Shown here piece by piece: positions 23,892 through 33,228 of a stretch of DNA of 60,074 bases. The notes beneath the pieces are model-generated. The model was not told the DNA's origin. It did no database searches and worked only from the letters and a program-made list of their open reading frames with translations. Made by a program: the position numbers and the translations under genes. How positions within the stretch are numbered: the first letter of the stretch is position 1; each line of letters begins with the position of its first letter. Source of the DNA: Nevskia sp. (GTDB taxonomy: Bacteria > Pseudomonadota > Gammaproteobacteria > Nevskiales > Nevskiaceae); the NCBI GenBank assembly GCA_031291075.1, contig JARLJS010000160.1, positions 1 to 60,074 on the forward strand. Reading direction: 5' to 3'.

Positions 23892-24582
23892 TCAGTTGCT
23901 GGAGCCGCCGTTCATGAGGATTTCTTCGCCGGTGATGAAGAAGGACTGGTCGCCGGCCAGGAATTCCGCCACGTCGGCGACGTCGTCCGGCGTCGCCAGC
24001 CGGCCGATCGGCACCGACTCGCGCAGGATCTTCTTGTAGGGGTCGTCCGCGCCGGTGGCGGTGAAGATGCCGGCGCCGTCGATCGGTCCCGGGACCAGCG
24101 AGTTCACCGTCACCTTGCGGTGACCGATCTCCTGCGCCAGCACCCGCACCAGGTACTTGGGCGCGAACTTGCTGGTGCCGTACAGCCCCAGTCCCGGCTG
24201 CGGCCGCGAAGTCGAACTGGACGAGATGTTGATGATCCGCCCGCCGTCGGCGACGTGGCGGGCGGCGGCCTGCATCACGAAGTACGGCCCCTTGGTGTTG
24301 ACGCGGAACAGCAGGTCGAAATCGGCTTCGGTCACCTCGACCACCGGGATGTTGACCTTTTCGATGCCGGCGTTGGCCACCACGATGTCGATCCGGCCGA
24401 AAGCCTTGAGCGCAGCCTGGAACAGGGACTCGATTTCCGCCACCTTTGACACGTCGGCCTGTACGCCGATCGCCTTCGCTCCGGCCGCGGCGGGCCCCGC
24501 GCGCGGCGAAGCGCAGCGCGATGGCCTTACCGATACCCTTGGTCGATCCGGTGACCAGGGCGACCTTGCCTTGCAGACTCAT
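23892..24582 (-). pseudogene. SDR (3-oxoacyl-ACP reductase/glucose-dehydrogenase type) with an out-of-frame internal deletion
   Basis: The N-terminus starts at ATG 24582 and reads MSLQGKVALVTGSTKGIGKA, up to RFAARGA. The rest lies in another frame: AAAGAKAIGVQADVSKV, then VANAG, the catalytic ISSSS and YGTSK, and the ending ITGEEILMNGGSSN. Comparison with the family shows about 20 residues missing between ARGA and AAGAKAIG, the betaB-alphaC region that fixes cofactor specificity. The joint near 24490 lies in a GC-rich GGCCCGCCGCGGCCGG tract. Both the frameshift and the loss argue for a dead gene rather than a sequencing slip. Confidence 0.85.
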
Positions 24583-24674
24583 GCTGTTCTCCTTAGTCCG
24601 TTGCCGGCCGGACGGCCGGCGCAGTTCGCGGATGGTAGGAAAAAAGCCCGGGCTTCATAATGATCCGGCGAGTC

Positions 24675-24691
24675 ATGCATTAAAACTGCAT
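24675..24691. promoter_or_regulatory. Palindrome upstream of the divergent XRE-type regulator
   Basis: ATGCA-TTAAAAC-TGCAT (24675-24679 and 24687-24691) lies in the only AT-rich part of the 134-bp divergent gap between the SDR pseudogene and the regulator at 24717. It is a plausible autoregulatory operator. Confidence 0.45.
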
Positions 24692-24716
24692 ACAGCGTCT
24701 CCCACAATCCGCGGTC

Positions 24717-25598
24717 ATGAACGATTCCCGGTCCCAGCGCGAAGAGCTGAAACGCTTTCTCAAGACCAGACGTGCGGGCATCCATCCGCACGCGGCCGGC
24801 GTGTTCGCGGTGGGCCGGCGCCGTACCACGGGCCTGACCCGCGAAGACGTGGCACACCTCGCCGGGGTGTCGTTCAAGTGGTACACCCTGTTCGAGTCCG
24901 GTGCGGCATCCGGAGTCTCGCGGCGTTTCCTGGAAAGGATTGCCGGCGTGCTGCAGCTCAACCGGGTCGAACGCAGCCACCTGTTCGCCCTGGTCGGCTT
25001 TGCCGACACCGCGGACGACGGCGACGAGCCGGTGGTGCCGGAACACCTTCGGCGGTTGGTGGACGAACTGACCGGCGCACCAGCCGTGGTGTATTCCTCG
25101 CTGTTCGACGTCCTGCATTGCAATACCTGCTACGACCACCTGTTCCACCATTCGGAGCAGCCCCCCGACTTCCGCTCCAACAAGCTGTGGCGGCTGTACC
25201 TGGACCCCGACTACCGGGCGCTGTGGCCTGCCTGGGAAGGCGCTGCCCGCCGCGTCGCGGCGGAGCTGCGCTACCTCAACCGGCTGCATACGACGTCGCC
25301 GCGATACCAGGCCCTGCTGCAGGAGCTGTCGCGCAGTCCCGACTTCGAACGCTTTTGGAACGCCAGCGAGGTCCACGATCTCGGCGAAAACCGCAGCCGT
25401 TTCGAACTCGAACCGCCCGGCGCGGGCCTGCTCACCTTCGATATATCGACGCTGGTGCCCAGCGACAATCCGCGGTTGTTTTTCGCCGCCCTGATCCCTA
25501 CCGACACGGCCACGCGAACCCGGCTGAAAAAACTGGTGGATGGCGCTGCGAGCCGCGGCAGCCAGGAACCGACACCTCGCAAGGCCCCTGTGGCGTGA
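24717..25598 (+). CDS. XRE-family regulator with MmyB-like ligand domain
   Basis: A 293-residue protein. An N-terminal helix-turn-helix (LTREDVAHLAGVSFKWYTLFESG, about residues 40-62) is joined to a C-terminal PAS-like MmyB domain with LFDVLHCNTCYDHLFHH and LWRLYLDPDYRALWPAWE. MmyB-type regulators commonly control adjacent, divergent dehydrogenase genes and may bind fatty acid. It is divergent from the SDR/ADH pair and convergent with the SDR at 25604 (five-base gap). The ATG has no clear ribosome site. Confidence 0.88.
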   Translation: MNDSRSQREELKRFLKTRRAGIHPHAAGVFAVGRRRTTGLTREDVAHLAGVSFKWYTLFESGAASGVSRRFLERIAGVLQLNRVERSHLFALVGFADTADDGDEPVVPEHLRRLVDELTGAPAVVYSSLFDVLHCNTCYDHLFHHSEQPPDFRSNKLWRLYLDPDYRALWPAWEGAARRVAAELRYLNRLHTTSPRYQALLQELSRSPDFERFWNASEVHDLGENRSRFELEPPGAGLLTFDISTLVPSDNPRLFFAALIPTDTATRTRLKKLVDGAASRGSQEPTPRKAPVA

Positions 25599-25603
25599 GC
25601 CGC

Positions 25604-26395
25604 TCAGTAGCCGCTGATCAGTCGCGTGGTGAAGCGATTCAGCCAGGACGGCGACAGCTTGTTCAGGGCCGCGAAGCCCTTGGTCTGCCAGCCGGGATAC
25701 CAATGAACGCGCGGCCACAGTCGCCAGTGCGCGGCGCGCCACACGGCCAGCGCCACGTCCGCCGCCTGCAGGCGGATGCCGAGACGGTTCACGCTGGCGG
25801 GCGGCGCCGCGATGCTGGTAACCATCGGCGTGGCGACGAACGGTGGCGACACGTCCATCACGCGGATGCCGTAACGTGCCCACTCGATGCCCAGCGCCTC
25901 GGTCAGCCCCCTCACCGCGAACTTGGTGGAGGAATAGCTGGCGAAGCCGGGCACGCCATGCAGGGCGGAGGCCGAGGCCATGTTCACCACCCGAGCGCCC
26001 GGAGTCCGGCGCAGGTATGGCAGCGCTGCATGGCAGCCGTTGAGCACGCCGCGCAGGTTGACGTCGACGATGCGCTGGTGCCGCTCCACGGGGATACTAT
26101 CGAAATCGCCGGTGCTGAGGATGCCGGCGCAATTGAACAAGAGGTCGAGCCTGCCTCCGGCGGCATCGAAGAAAGTGCGCAGGGCCTCGGCGAAGGCCGT
26201 CGCGTCGGATGCGTCGAGCCGCCCGGCCACGCAGCGGTCGGGTCCGAGTTGCTGCCGCAACGCCTCGGCGGCGCCGTCGGCGACGTCGTAGAGGCCGACG
26301 AACCAGCCGCGCGCGGCGAACAGCTCCGCAGTGGCGCGGCCGATGCCGGCGGAGGCGCCGGTGATGAAGATGGCGGGACGGCTGTTGGTGTTCAT
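25604..26395 (-). CDS. Short-chain dehydrogenase/reductase
   Basis: A 263-residue SDR. It has GASAGIGRA, NCAG (replacing NNAG), the catalytic Ser in MASASALHG and YSSTK. Start ATG 26395 follows AGGAAAG. The C-terminal region (WPRVHWYPGW onward) has a short hydrophobic/aromatic tail typical of lipid-directed SDRs. The substrate is unknown. It is monocistronic and convergent with the MmyB-type regulator. Confidence 0.88.
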   Translation of the reverse strand: MNTNSRPAIFITGASAGIGRATAELFAARGWFVGLYDVADGAAEALRQQLGPDRCVAGRLDASDATAFAEALRTFFDAAGGRLDLLFNCAGILSTGDFDSIPVERHQRIVDVNLRGVLNGCHAALPYLRRTPGARVVNMASASALHGVPGFASYSSTKFAVRGLTEALGIEWARYGIRVMDVSPPFVATPMVTSIAAPPASVNRLGIRLQAADVALAVWRAAHWRLWPRVHWYPGWQTKGFAALNKLSPSWLNRFTTRLISGY

Positions 26396-26533
26396 CGGTT
26401 CTTTCCTGGCTGGCTGGGCACGGCTATCCGCGGCGGCTGCATGCGCCATCTTTTTTCGCTCCGCCCGAGCGGTTATCGTAACGAAGTTGCACGGTCGCCT
26501 CGACCGCATCTTCCAGTTTCCGACGGAGCCGCC

Positions 26534-26902
26534 ATGTCTTCCACCCACTCCCCCGCTTTCCTCGCCCTGGTCAACGCCGCCAAGACCCGCGTCAAGGAAG
26601 TGCAGGCGCGCGACATCCCCGCCATCCTCGCCGCCAATCCGCGCGCCAGGCTGGTCGACGTGCGCGAGGAGAGCGAGTACGCCGCCGGCCACGTGCGCGG
26701 CGCGGAATGGCTCGGCAAGGGCGTGATCGAGCGCGACATCGAGGTCAAGCACGCGGACAAGTCGGAGCCGCTGTACCTGTACTGCGGCAGCGGTTTCCGC
26801 TCGGTGATCGCCGCCGACAACGTGCAGCAGATGGGCTACACCGACGTCTACTCGGTGGACGGCGGCTGGAAGGTGTTGAAAGACATCTTGCCGACGGAGT
26901 AG
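26534..26902 (+). CDS. Single-domain rhodanese (sulfurtransferase)
   Basis: A 122-residue protein. The catalytic loop is YCGSGFRS, with Cys as persulfide carrier. Other family blocks are LVDVREESEYAAGHVRGA and the ending VYSVDGGWKVL. The six-residue loop fits a true rhodanese rather than a Cdc25-type domain. GGAG lies upstream of ATG 26534. It stands alone, divergent from the SDR at 25604. Confidence 0.92.
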   Translation: MSSTHSPAFLALVNAAKTRVKEVQARDIPAILAANPRARLVDVREESEYAAGHVRGAEWLGKGVIERDIEVKHADKSEPLYLYCGSGFRSVIAADNVQQMGYTDVYSVDGGWKVLKDILPTE

Positions 26903-27023
26903 GCCGCACGGCCGAAAAGAACGGCGGGGAGAAGCGCTTCGTATGAAACGCCAAGGTGGACCCGCTCGGCGGTTTCGTCGGCACACCGACCGGGGTGGCG
27001 GTGTTCGGGCTGTTGCACTGAGC

Positions 27024-27079
27024 CAGGGAGGGATACTGATCTGGTGCCGATGCCTTTGCGGGACATCACACCAAGCTAT
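27024..27079 (+). mobile_element. Family A element, right-end remnant (copy 4)
   Basis: GGGATACTGAT, then GTGCCGATG, then GACATCAC, then CTAT match the right end of copy 3 (22700-22744). The left half is missing. The CTA at 27076-27078 is the stop codon of the GreB gene. The rest of the 26903-27023 gap shows nothing recognisable. Confidence 0.7.
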
Positions 27080-27552
27080 TCGTCGTAGCGCACCGCCACG
27101 ATCACCAGCGTAACCTCGCCGCCCGGCAGCTGCGCCTGCACCGCGTCCCCTTCCTGCTTCTTCAGCAGCACCCGCGCCAGCGGCGAATCGACGCTGATCC
27201 AGCCACTCCTGGCATCGATCTCGTCGCCGCCGACAATACGATAGGTCCTGGCCGCACCACTGCCGTCGTCCAGCTCGACCCAGGCTCCGAAGAAGACGCG
27301 GTGCGGCTCCGGCGGCGGCCGGTCCACCACCTTGAGCACGGGGATGCGCGTCTGCAGGTAGCGCAGGCGCCGGTCGATCTCCCGCAGTTCCTTCTTGCGG
27401 TAGATGTACTCGGCGTTCTCCGAACGATCGCCTTCGGCCGCCGCCGCGGCGAGCGCACGCACTACCTCCGGCCGCCGCTCGCGCCAGAGGTGGTCGTGTT
27501 CCTGTTTGAGCCGCTGGTAACCGGCGCCGGTGATGTAAGGGGAACTCTTCAC
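27076..27552 (-). CDS. greB: Transcript cleavage factor GreB
   Basis: A 158-residue protein. The N-terminal coiled coil includes [19 protein letters not shown] and [20 protein letters not shown], carrying the acidic tip residues (Asp-Arg-Ser-Glu-Asn) that catalyse RNA cleavage in the RNA polymerase secondary channel. A C-terminal FKBP-like domain follows ([28 protein letters not shown]). The Tyr-containing, basic helix favours GreB over GreA. The start is GTG 27552, 23 bases after the SDR stop upstream. Confidence 0.92.
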   Translation of the reverse strand: MKSSPYITGAGYQRLKQEHDHLWRERRPEVVRALAAAAAEGDRSENAEYIYRKKELREIDRRLRYLQTRIPVLKVVDRPPPEPHRVFFGAWVELDDGSGAARTYRIVGGDEIDARSGWISVDSPLARVLLKKQEGDAVQAQLPGGEVTLVIVAVRYDE

Positions 27553-27575
27553 ACCCGCGCCGGCGACCGCCCCGC

Positions 27576-28439
27576 TCAGCTGTACTTGGGCAGGTTGTCC
27601 GGCAGGAAGAAGTCCGGCATCAGCTCGGACTCCTTGGTGCCGGGCACCGCAAGGTACTTCGAGAAGTCGCGCACCCCGGCCATGTCGTGCAGGACCACGT
27701 CGTCGATGCAGAAGTGGCCGGTGAATTCGCGCGAGGGCTGGGTCAGGATGACGTGGGCGGCGTCGGCCATGATCTCGGGCGTGCGGCTCTTCTTCATCAG
27801 CGGATCGCCGCCGATCAGCTTGATCGCGGCGGTGGCGATGCCGGTGCGCGGCCACAGCGAGTTGGCGGCGATGCCGTCGCGGCGGAACTCCTCGGCCCAG
27901 GCCAGGGTGCACAGGCTCATGCCGTACTTGGCCATGGAATAGGCCACGTGCGGCGCGAACCACTTGCTGCGCATGTCCAGCGGCGGCGACAGGGTCAGGA
28001 TATGCGGGTTGCGCCCGGCCGCGCCGCTCTTCTGCAGGTAAGGGATGCAATACTTGCCGGTCATGTAGGTGCCGCGCGCGTTGATCCCGTTCATCAGGTC
28101 GTAGCGCTTCATATCGGTCTGCAGGGTGCCGGTGAGGCCAATGGCGCTGGCGTTGTTGACCAGGATGTCGATGCCGCCGAACTTGTTCGCCGCCTGCTTC
28201 ACCGCTTCGGCCACCTGCTGCTCTTCGCGAATGTCGCAGATGATGGGCAGGCCCTGGCCGCCGGCCTTGCCGATGGCCTCCACCACCGAGTAGATGGTCC
28301 CCGGCAGCTTGGGATGGGGTTCCGCGGTCTTGGCGGCGATCACGACGTTGGCGCCGTCGCGCGCGGCGCGCATCGCGATAGCTTCGCCGATGCCCCTGGA
28401 CCCGCCGGTAATGAATAGTGTTTTACCCTTGAGACTCAT
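27576..28439 (-). CDS. HSDL2-like short-chain dehydrogenase
   Basis: A 287-residue SDR. It has GGSRGIGEA, the extended loop [34 protein letters not shown] and [11 protein letters not shown], a pattern shared with hydroxysteroid-dehydrogenase-like protein 2 and its bacterial relatives. Unlike eukaryotic HSDL2 it lacks the C-terminal SCP2 domain. It may act on fatty-acyl or steroid substrates. The ATG has GAGGAACGGG upstream. GreB follows downstream on the same strand. Confidence 0.88.
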   Translation of the reverse strand: MSLKGKTLFITGGSRGIGEAIAMRAARDGANVVIAAKTAEPHPKLPGTIYSVVEAIGKAGGQGLPIICDIREEQQVAEAVKQAANKFGGIDILVNNASAIGLTGTLQTDMKRYDLMNGINARGTYMTGKYCIPYLQKSGAAGRNPHILTLSPPLDMRSKWFAPHVAYSMAKYGMSLCTLAWAEEFRRDGIAANSLWPRTGIATAAIKLIGGDPLMKKSRTPEIMADAAHVILTQPSREFTGHFCIDDVVLHDMAGVRDFSKYLAVPGTKESELMPDFFLPDNLPKYS

Positions 28440-28583
28440 GACCCGTTCCTCACTGTTGTTTGGCTATTTGTCTTTGAAAGTCTAGCTCAAGCCACGCGGT
28501 ATTCGGTGTTACCGTAATGCCGGGACTTATCCGGCCGAAGCTCCAGCCGGCATAATCAGCCACCCTAAAGCCCGATATCTCTC

Positions 28584-29138
28584 ATGAAAAGAATCGTCTG
28601 CGCTGCTCTGCCCCTCCTGCTTTGCGCCTGCGGCGCCACCAAGGTGCGCCCGGACAATCCGCCGGCCGCGGATTGGCACAGCCTGAAGGTCGCCGTGCGG
28701 GCCCACGACGCCGACGACACCTCGCGCCTGCGGGACGAAGTGAACGCCACCGGCCTGTTCGGCCCGCTGGCGGCCACGGGCTCCACCACGGCGCCGCCGG
28801 ACCTGGTGATCTCGGCTATCGACGAGAAGGTGGTGAGCAACACCACCGGCCCGTTCTGCCTCGATTACGCGCTGTCGTACCTCACAGCGGGCATCGTGCC
28901 GGAGATCTGCGACCAGCAGTACCAGGTCGACATCGACGTCAGCGTACCGGCCACCGGCCGCGCCGCACGCCTGCGCGCCGAGCTGACCCAGCGCCGCTTC
29001 ATCGGCCTGTTCGGCGCGGTCACCTCGATGTTTGGCGACTGGCATTTTTTCGGCCCGACACCGGGCGACCCGGTACTGGCGCGCAGCGCGTTGCTGGGCC
29101 AGAGACAACAGATCGATGCCTTGCTGAGCAAAAACTAG
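28584..29138 (+). CDS. Putative lipoprotein, unknown function
   Basis: A 184-residue protein. The N-terminus MKRIVCAALPLLLCAC carries a lipobox (LLCAC), so Cys16 is probably lipidated. The rest is soluble, with a mid-region hydrophobic helix near 95-110 and the motif FGPLAATGS. I do not recognise a family. It is divergent from the HSDL2-like SDR and convergent with the MMPL exporter across a strong hairpin. Confidence 0.75.
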   Translation: MKRIVCAALPLLLCACGATKVRPDNPPAADWHSLKVAVRAHDADDTSRLRDEVNATGLFGPLAATGSTTAPPDLVISAIDEKVVSNTTGPFCLDYALSYLTAGIVPEICDQQYQVDIDVSVPATGRAARLRAELTQRRFIGLFGAVTSMFGDWHFFGPTPGDPVLARSALLGQRQQIDALLSKN

Positions 29139-29139
29139 T

Positions 29140-29190
29140 TTCCGGTTTCCAGGGAAGCGGCGAGCTCGCGGGCTTCTGGAAAACCGGAAG
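29140..29190. terminator. Long bidirectional hairpin between convergent genes
   Basis: TTCCGGTTTCCAG (29140-29152) pairs with CTGGAAAACCGGAA (29176-29189) with a one-base bulge. GGAAGC/GCTTC extends the stem, and a GCGAGCTCGC palindrome caps it. It fills the whole gap between the lipoprotein and exporter stop codons. The preceding A run (AAAAACTAG) would give U residues on the minus-strand transcript. Confidence 0.7.
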
Positions 29191-31920
29191 CTACTGCACC
29201 ATCGCCGTCATGCGCGCGATGCGCTCGGCCTGGATGCGGTTGAGGTTACGGAAGATGGTGGCGGCGATGCTGGGGTAGCGTACACGCAGCCGCTCCAGGT
29301 CCTGCGAATCGAAGCGCAGCAGGCGCACCGGACTCAAGGCGTCGACGCTGGCGGTGCGGCGCTGGCCGAAGTAGCCGGCCTCGCCCATCACCGCGCCGCG
29401 GCCGAGCTTGGACAGCACCTTGCGCTCGCCGTGGCGGTCGAGCACGACCTCGACGCTGCCGTCGATCACCACGAACACGTCGCGCGCCAGGTCGCCCTCT
29501 TGGATGATGCGCACCCCGCCCGGCACCTGCTCCAGGCGCGACATCAGGGCGAACAGGCGGGCTTGGCGCAGGCTCAGGCCGGACAGCAGCGGGATGGTGT
29601 GCTGCGGGCTGCGGCCCAGGTCCAGCCGCAGCAGGTCCCACAGGGTGACGATGCGCAGGCGCGAACCCAGCGCCGGCGTCAGCAGCATGTCGGCGATCCA
29701 GGCGCAGAACAGGGTCCAGGCCGCCAGCGCGCCGAATTGCACCTGGTTGCGCAGCTCGCTGCCGGTGAACGCCAGGAAACCCAGGCACAGCGCCGCGGTG
29801 GCGAGGGTGATGGGGCGCAGCACGCTGGACATGGCGGAGCGGATGGCGCCGGCCTCCCCGCCCTGCTCGCGCGCGTCGGCGTTGAAGCGCGCCAGGAAAT
29901 GCACGGTGTCGTTGACCGCGATGCCGAGCACGATACAGGCGATCAGGCTGGTGGTGGGATTGAGGGTGATGTGCAGCAGGCCGAGGGTGCCAAAGTACAC
30001 CGACACCGGCACGATGTTGGGCAGGGTGGCGATGAGGCCGGCGCGCATCGAGGTGAACATCACCGACAGCAGCGCCCAGATGGCGAAGGTGGCGATGACG
30101 ATCGAGGCGAGGTGGCCGGAGGCGATGGCCGCCACGGCATGCGTGGCGATGGCGGTGCTGCCGGTCACCTGCGCCTGCAGCGGCGGCGGCAGCAGCGCCA
30201 GACGGTCGTCCAGGCGCTTGAGGAAATCGCCGATGGCGATGGAGCCGTCGACGTTGATGCGCACCGAGATCAGGGCGCTGCGGAAGCGCGGGTCGACCAC
30301 CCGCTGGATGGCGTCGCCGCCGCCGAACACCAGCAGCTGCTTCACCGCGGCGGCGCTGTCGGGCACCGCGAAATGCGCCGGGTCGTCCTGGTTGAGCGCC
30401 TGGTTGAGCAGCTTGAGGTTGTCGATATACGACACCACCGCCCCCACTTCCGGCTGCTGGCGCAGCCACTCCTCCAGTTCCTCCAGCGGGCGGATCTGCA
30501 CCGGGTCGGTGAGCGCGTCGTTGACGTGGGTGTCGACGTAGATGCTGACCAGGTTGGCGCCGTTGAAGGTGCGGTTGATCGCCTCGAAGTCCTGCCGCAC
30601 CTGGGAGTGCTCGCCGAAGCTCTGGATGAACTCGGTGCCGCTGCGGATATGGCTGGCGAAATACAGGTCCAGCGGGATCAGCACCATCGCCACCGCGATG
30701 ATCTGGCTGCGCCAGCGGGTATCGAAATTGGCCAGCAGCACACCCCAGCGCGCGAACAGCCGCTGGCCGAACGGCGGCGCCTCGCGCGAACAGCCCAGGG
30801 CGTTGAGCAGCGGCGGCATGAAGGTCAGGGTGATGACGCCGACGTAGACGGTGCCGATGCTGGCGAGCAGCGCGAATGACCGGATCGCCGGCAGCGGATT
30901 GAGCAGCAGCGACAGGAAGCCGACCACGGTGGTCGCGCCGGACAGGCTCAGGCCGGTGACGATGCGGTACATCACCCACTCCGCGCGCTCGTGCGGACCG
31001 GCGTCGGGCAGCATCTGCCGCGACAGGAAATAGGCTGACAACAGGTGAATGGTGTAGGACAGGCCGATGGTGATAACCAGCGGCGGCACGATGGCCGTGA
31101 CCAGGTTGAACTCGATGCCGAGCAGCACCGCGGTGGCCACGGTCAAGGTCAGCGCCAGCGCCACCGACAACAAAGCCGCCAGCATTGCGCGCACGCTGCG
31201 GTAGGTCACCAGCAGCAGCAGGGCGACCAGTATGAACACCGTCGGCACGGTGAAAGCCATCGTGCGCGACAGCGCCGAGGCGGTGGCGGCGCGCACCGGC
31301 AGCGTGCCGGTGATGTGGACCTCGCTGCCCGGCGCAATCTCTGCGGCAGCGGCGCGGATGCGGTCGCTCACGCCGAGCTTGGCGTAGCGCCCGGGTTCGT
31401 TGTCACCGAACGAGAGCGCAAAGGCCGCGGTATGTCCGTCGGGCGACACCAGGGTGCCCCGGTACAGGGGATTGGCGGCCAGCTGGGCGGGAAACCGCGC
31501 CACCTGCGCCGGATCGGCGCGGGCCTGCTCGGTGAACGAGGTGATGGTCACCTCGTCGCCGCTGGCCATCAGGTTGGGCGCGGTCGCCAGCGAGAACACC
31601 GCGCGTACGCCCGGCAACTGGCGCAGGCGCTCGGTCAACCGATCGATGCGGTCCAGGTTCCCGGCAGTGAACACGTTCGGCTCGAAGCGTACCGAGACGA
31701 TCACCGGATCGTCCTCGCCGAAGGTCAGCCGCACCTTCTCCAGCACGGCGCGTTCGGCGTCGTGAGCCGGCAGCAGCGCCTCGGCCGAAGGGTCGACCTT
31801 GAACCGTGGCCGTTGCGTGGCGGGGTCGATGCACAGGGCGGCGGCGCCCGCTCCCACGGCCAGCACCAGCGCCAGCAGCAGGCGCGGATGACGGGCCAGC
31901 CTGGGGATCCAGAAGAACAT
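29191..31920 (-). CDS. MMPL/RND exporter with C-terminal cyclic-nucleotide-binding domain
   Basis: A 909-residue protein. Two MMPL halves each have a large periplasmic loop and a helix bundle, with family blocks such as PPLVITIGLSYTIHLLSAYF and LIACIVLGIAVNDTVHFLAR. From about residue 775 there is a complete cNMP-binding domain: IIQEGDLARDVFVVIDGSVE and GEAGYFGQRRTASVDA, which keeps the GE and RTA of the phosphate-binding cassette. Such exporters move hydrophobic lipids or hopanoids. The fused sensor suggests control by cAMP or a related nucleotide. The LolA-like gene 104 bases upstream on the same strand is a likely partner. Confidence 0.88.
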   Translation of the reverse strand: MFFWIPRLARHPRLLLALVLAVGAGAAALCIDPATQRPRFKVDPSAEALLPAHDAERAVLEKVRLTFGEDDPVIVSVRFEPNVFTAGNLDRIDRLTERLRQLPGVRAVFSLATAPNLMASGDEVTITSFTEQARADPAQVARFPAQLAANPLYRGTLVSPDGHTAAFALSFGDNEPGRYAKLGVSDRIRAAAAEIAPGSEVHITGTLPVRAATASALSRTMAFTVPTVFILVALLLLVTYRSVRAMLAALLSVALALTLTVATAVLLGIEFNLVTAIVPPLVITIGLSYTIHLLSAYFLSRQMLPDAGPHERAEWVMYRIVTGLSLSGATTVVGFLSLLLNPLPAIRSFALLASIGTVYVGVITLTFMPPLLNALGCSREAPPFGQRLFARWGVLLANFDTRWRSQIIAVAMVLIPLDLYFASHIRSGTEFIQSFGEHSQVRQDFEAINRTFNGANLVSIYVDTHVNDALTDPVQIRPLEELEEWLRQQPEVGAVVSYIDNLKLLNQALNQDDPAHFAVPDSAAAVKQLLVFGGGDAIQRVVDPRFRSALISVRINVDGSIAIGDFLKRLDDRLALLPPPLQAQVTGSTAIATHAVAAIASGHLASIVIATFAIWALLSVMFTSMRAGLIATLPNIVPVSVYFGTLGLLHITLNPTTSLIACIVLGIAVNDTVHFLARFNADAREQGGEAGAIRSAMSSVLRPITLATAALCLGFLAFTGSELRNQVQFGALAAWTLFCAWIADMLLTPALGSRLRIVTLWDLLRLDLGRSPQHTIPLLSGLSLRQARLFALMSRLEQVPGGVRIIQEGDLARDVFVVIDGSVEVVLDRHGERKVLSKLGRGAVMGEAGYFGQRRTASVDALSPVRLLRFDSQDLERLRVRYPSIAATIFRNLNRIQAERIARMTAMVQ

Positions 31921-32023
31921 ACCGGCTAGTTATGGCCCCTGCTGCAAGCGCGCGCGGCCGCCCGCGCGCACGGTCAGCAACCGGACCACCAGTCCCGAAC
32001 CCTTCATATTCCCCCCCGCGGCA

Positions 32024-32800
32024 TCAATTACCGATATAGAAGGAGTGCGGATCGAACAAACGTGTCGCAAGCTCGGCGCCGCTGCTGACCCCGGTCACGC
32101 GCAGCTTGGTGGAAGTGTGGTCCTTGACGTCCTGCATCTGCGCCTGGGACACGTACCAGTAGTTGCCCGACTGCTGCAGCGCCGCGGCCGGGGCGCTGAG
32201 CTGCTTGCGGGGAGCATCCCCCTCGTAGAAATCCACGCGCAAGGCCACGCAGGTCTTCTGGTCGACCCAGGCACGCAGCTGGCTGTAGCGCGAGGCCTGG
32301 CCGGCCTTGGGCTTGAAGGCGATAACGTGGACAGGACGCTGCTCGATCTGGTCCGGCTTGTCCAGCCTGCCGTCGGCATCGACGAAGGCGTTCTCGATCT
32401 GCTTGACATCGTTGTAGCTGAAGTCCGTGCCGAGGAAGGAGCCGTCGGCGCTGGCGCCGGTGATGCGCCGCACCCGGTTCACCGCCGGCAGGAACATGTA
32501 CATCTCGTCGCCGTGGTCGGCCTCGGCGGTCTCGCGCACCAGGTAGGCGGCACCGGCCAGATCGGCCGGCTCGGCGATGCGCACCATCGCGCGCAGCAGG
32601 CCTCTTTCACGCATGGCGTAGAGCTTGCCCTTCAGATTGCGGACGCCGCCGGTGCGGTCAGTGGACTGCAGCTCGATCTCCTGGATGCGCAGGGTCGGCG
32701 GAACGTTGGCGCGCATGCAGTCGAGGACCTTGTCCACCGCCGGGTCGGCCCAGGCCGGCGCCGCCAGCAGCAACACCATCCAATAGCTCATCCTGCGCAT
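32024..32800 (-). CDS. Outer-membrane lipoprotein-sorting (LolA-like) protein
   Basis: A 258-residue exported protein. The signal peptide spans about residues 1-18 (MVLLLAAPAWA). Further blocks are GDEMYMFLPAVNRVRRI and GTDFSYNDVKQIENAF, typical of the LolA-like family found beside MMPL exporters. It probably shuttles a lipid across the periplasm from the adjacent exporter to the outer membrane. ATG 32800 was chosen from two close in-frame ATGs. It is 14 bases downstream of DUF1244 and upstream of the MMPL gene. Confidence 0.85.
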   Translation of the reverse strand: MRRMSYWMVLLLAAPAWADPAVDKVLDCMRANVPPTLRIQEIELQSTDRTGGVRNLKGKLYAMRERGLLRAMVRIAEPADLAGAAYLVRETAEADHGDEMYMFLPAVNRVRRITGASADGSFLGTDFSYNDVKQIENAFVDADGRLDKPDQIEQRPVHVIAFKPKAGQASRYSQLRAWVDQKTCVALRVDFYEGDAPRKQLSAPAAALQQSGNYWYVSQAQMQDVKDHTSTKLRVTGVSSGAELATRLFDPHSFYIGN

Positions 32801-32814
32801 GGATCCCCCGCCGC

Positions 32815-33105
32815 TCAGGTCTTGGTCTTGTCGAACGCCGCCTGCTGCCCAGCCGTGGCCTCGCGCTGATATTGCTTCTTCCACTCGGCGTACGGCATGC
32901 CGTACACGCGCTCGCGCGCTGCCTCGTCCGGGACATCGACGCCCTGTTCGCGGGCGGCCTGAGCGTACCACTTCGCCAGGCAGTTGCGGCAGAAGCCGGC
33001 CAGGTTCATCAGCTCGATATTCTGCACGTCCTTGCGGCTGTCGAGGTGTTGCAGCAGCCGGCGGAACACGGCGGCCTCGATGCGGTCCTGCGCTTGCTGG
33101 TCCAT
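32815..33105 (-). CDS. DUF1244 family protein
   Basis: A 96-residue protein matching the DUF1244 family over its full length. It contains QNIELMNLAGFCRNCLAKWY, with the conserved C-x-x-C, and YGMPYAEWKKQYQ. The family is helical and of unknown function. Start ATG 33105 agrees with the family N-terminus; the longer ORF upstream is antisense to ndh. It heads the minus-strand cluster with the LolA-like and MMPL genes, and is divergent from ndh. Confidence 0.88.
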   Translation of the reverse strand: MDQQAQDRIEAAVFRRLLQHLDSRKDVQNIELMNLAGFCRNCLAKWYAQAAREQGVDVPDEAARERVYGMPYAEWKKQYQREATAGQQAAFDKTKT

Positions 33106-33228
33106 ACCCGGTTCGATGGTGGCGTTGCGCGGATTCTGCGCGTTGGCGAGGGCCGAGGGCAACGTCCCGCGCACACCACACGGCTTTTGGGGCACACTGA
33201 TCGCCCGGCTTTTGCGATCCCGACCCGC

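Noticed and set aside
24446-26533. Long plus-strand open frame leading into the rhodanese gene
   Set aside because: It overlaps the MmyB-type regulator and the SDR in other frames and has no motif. The rhodanese starts at ATG 26534 with a ribosome site.
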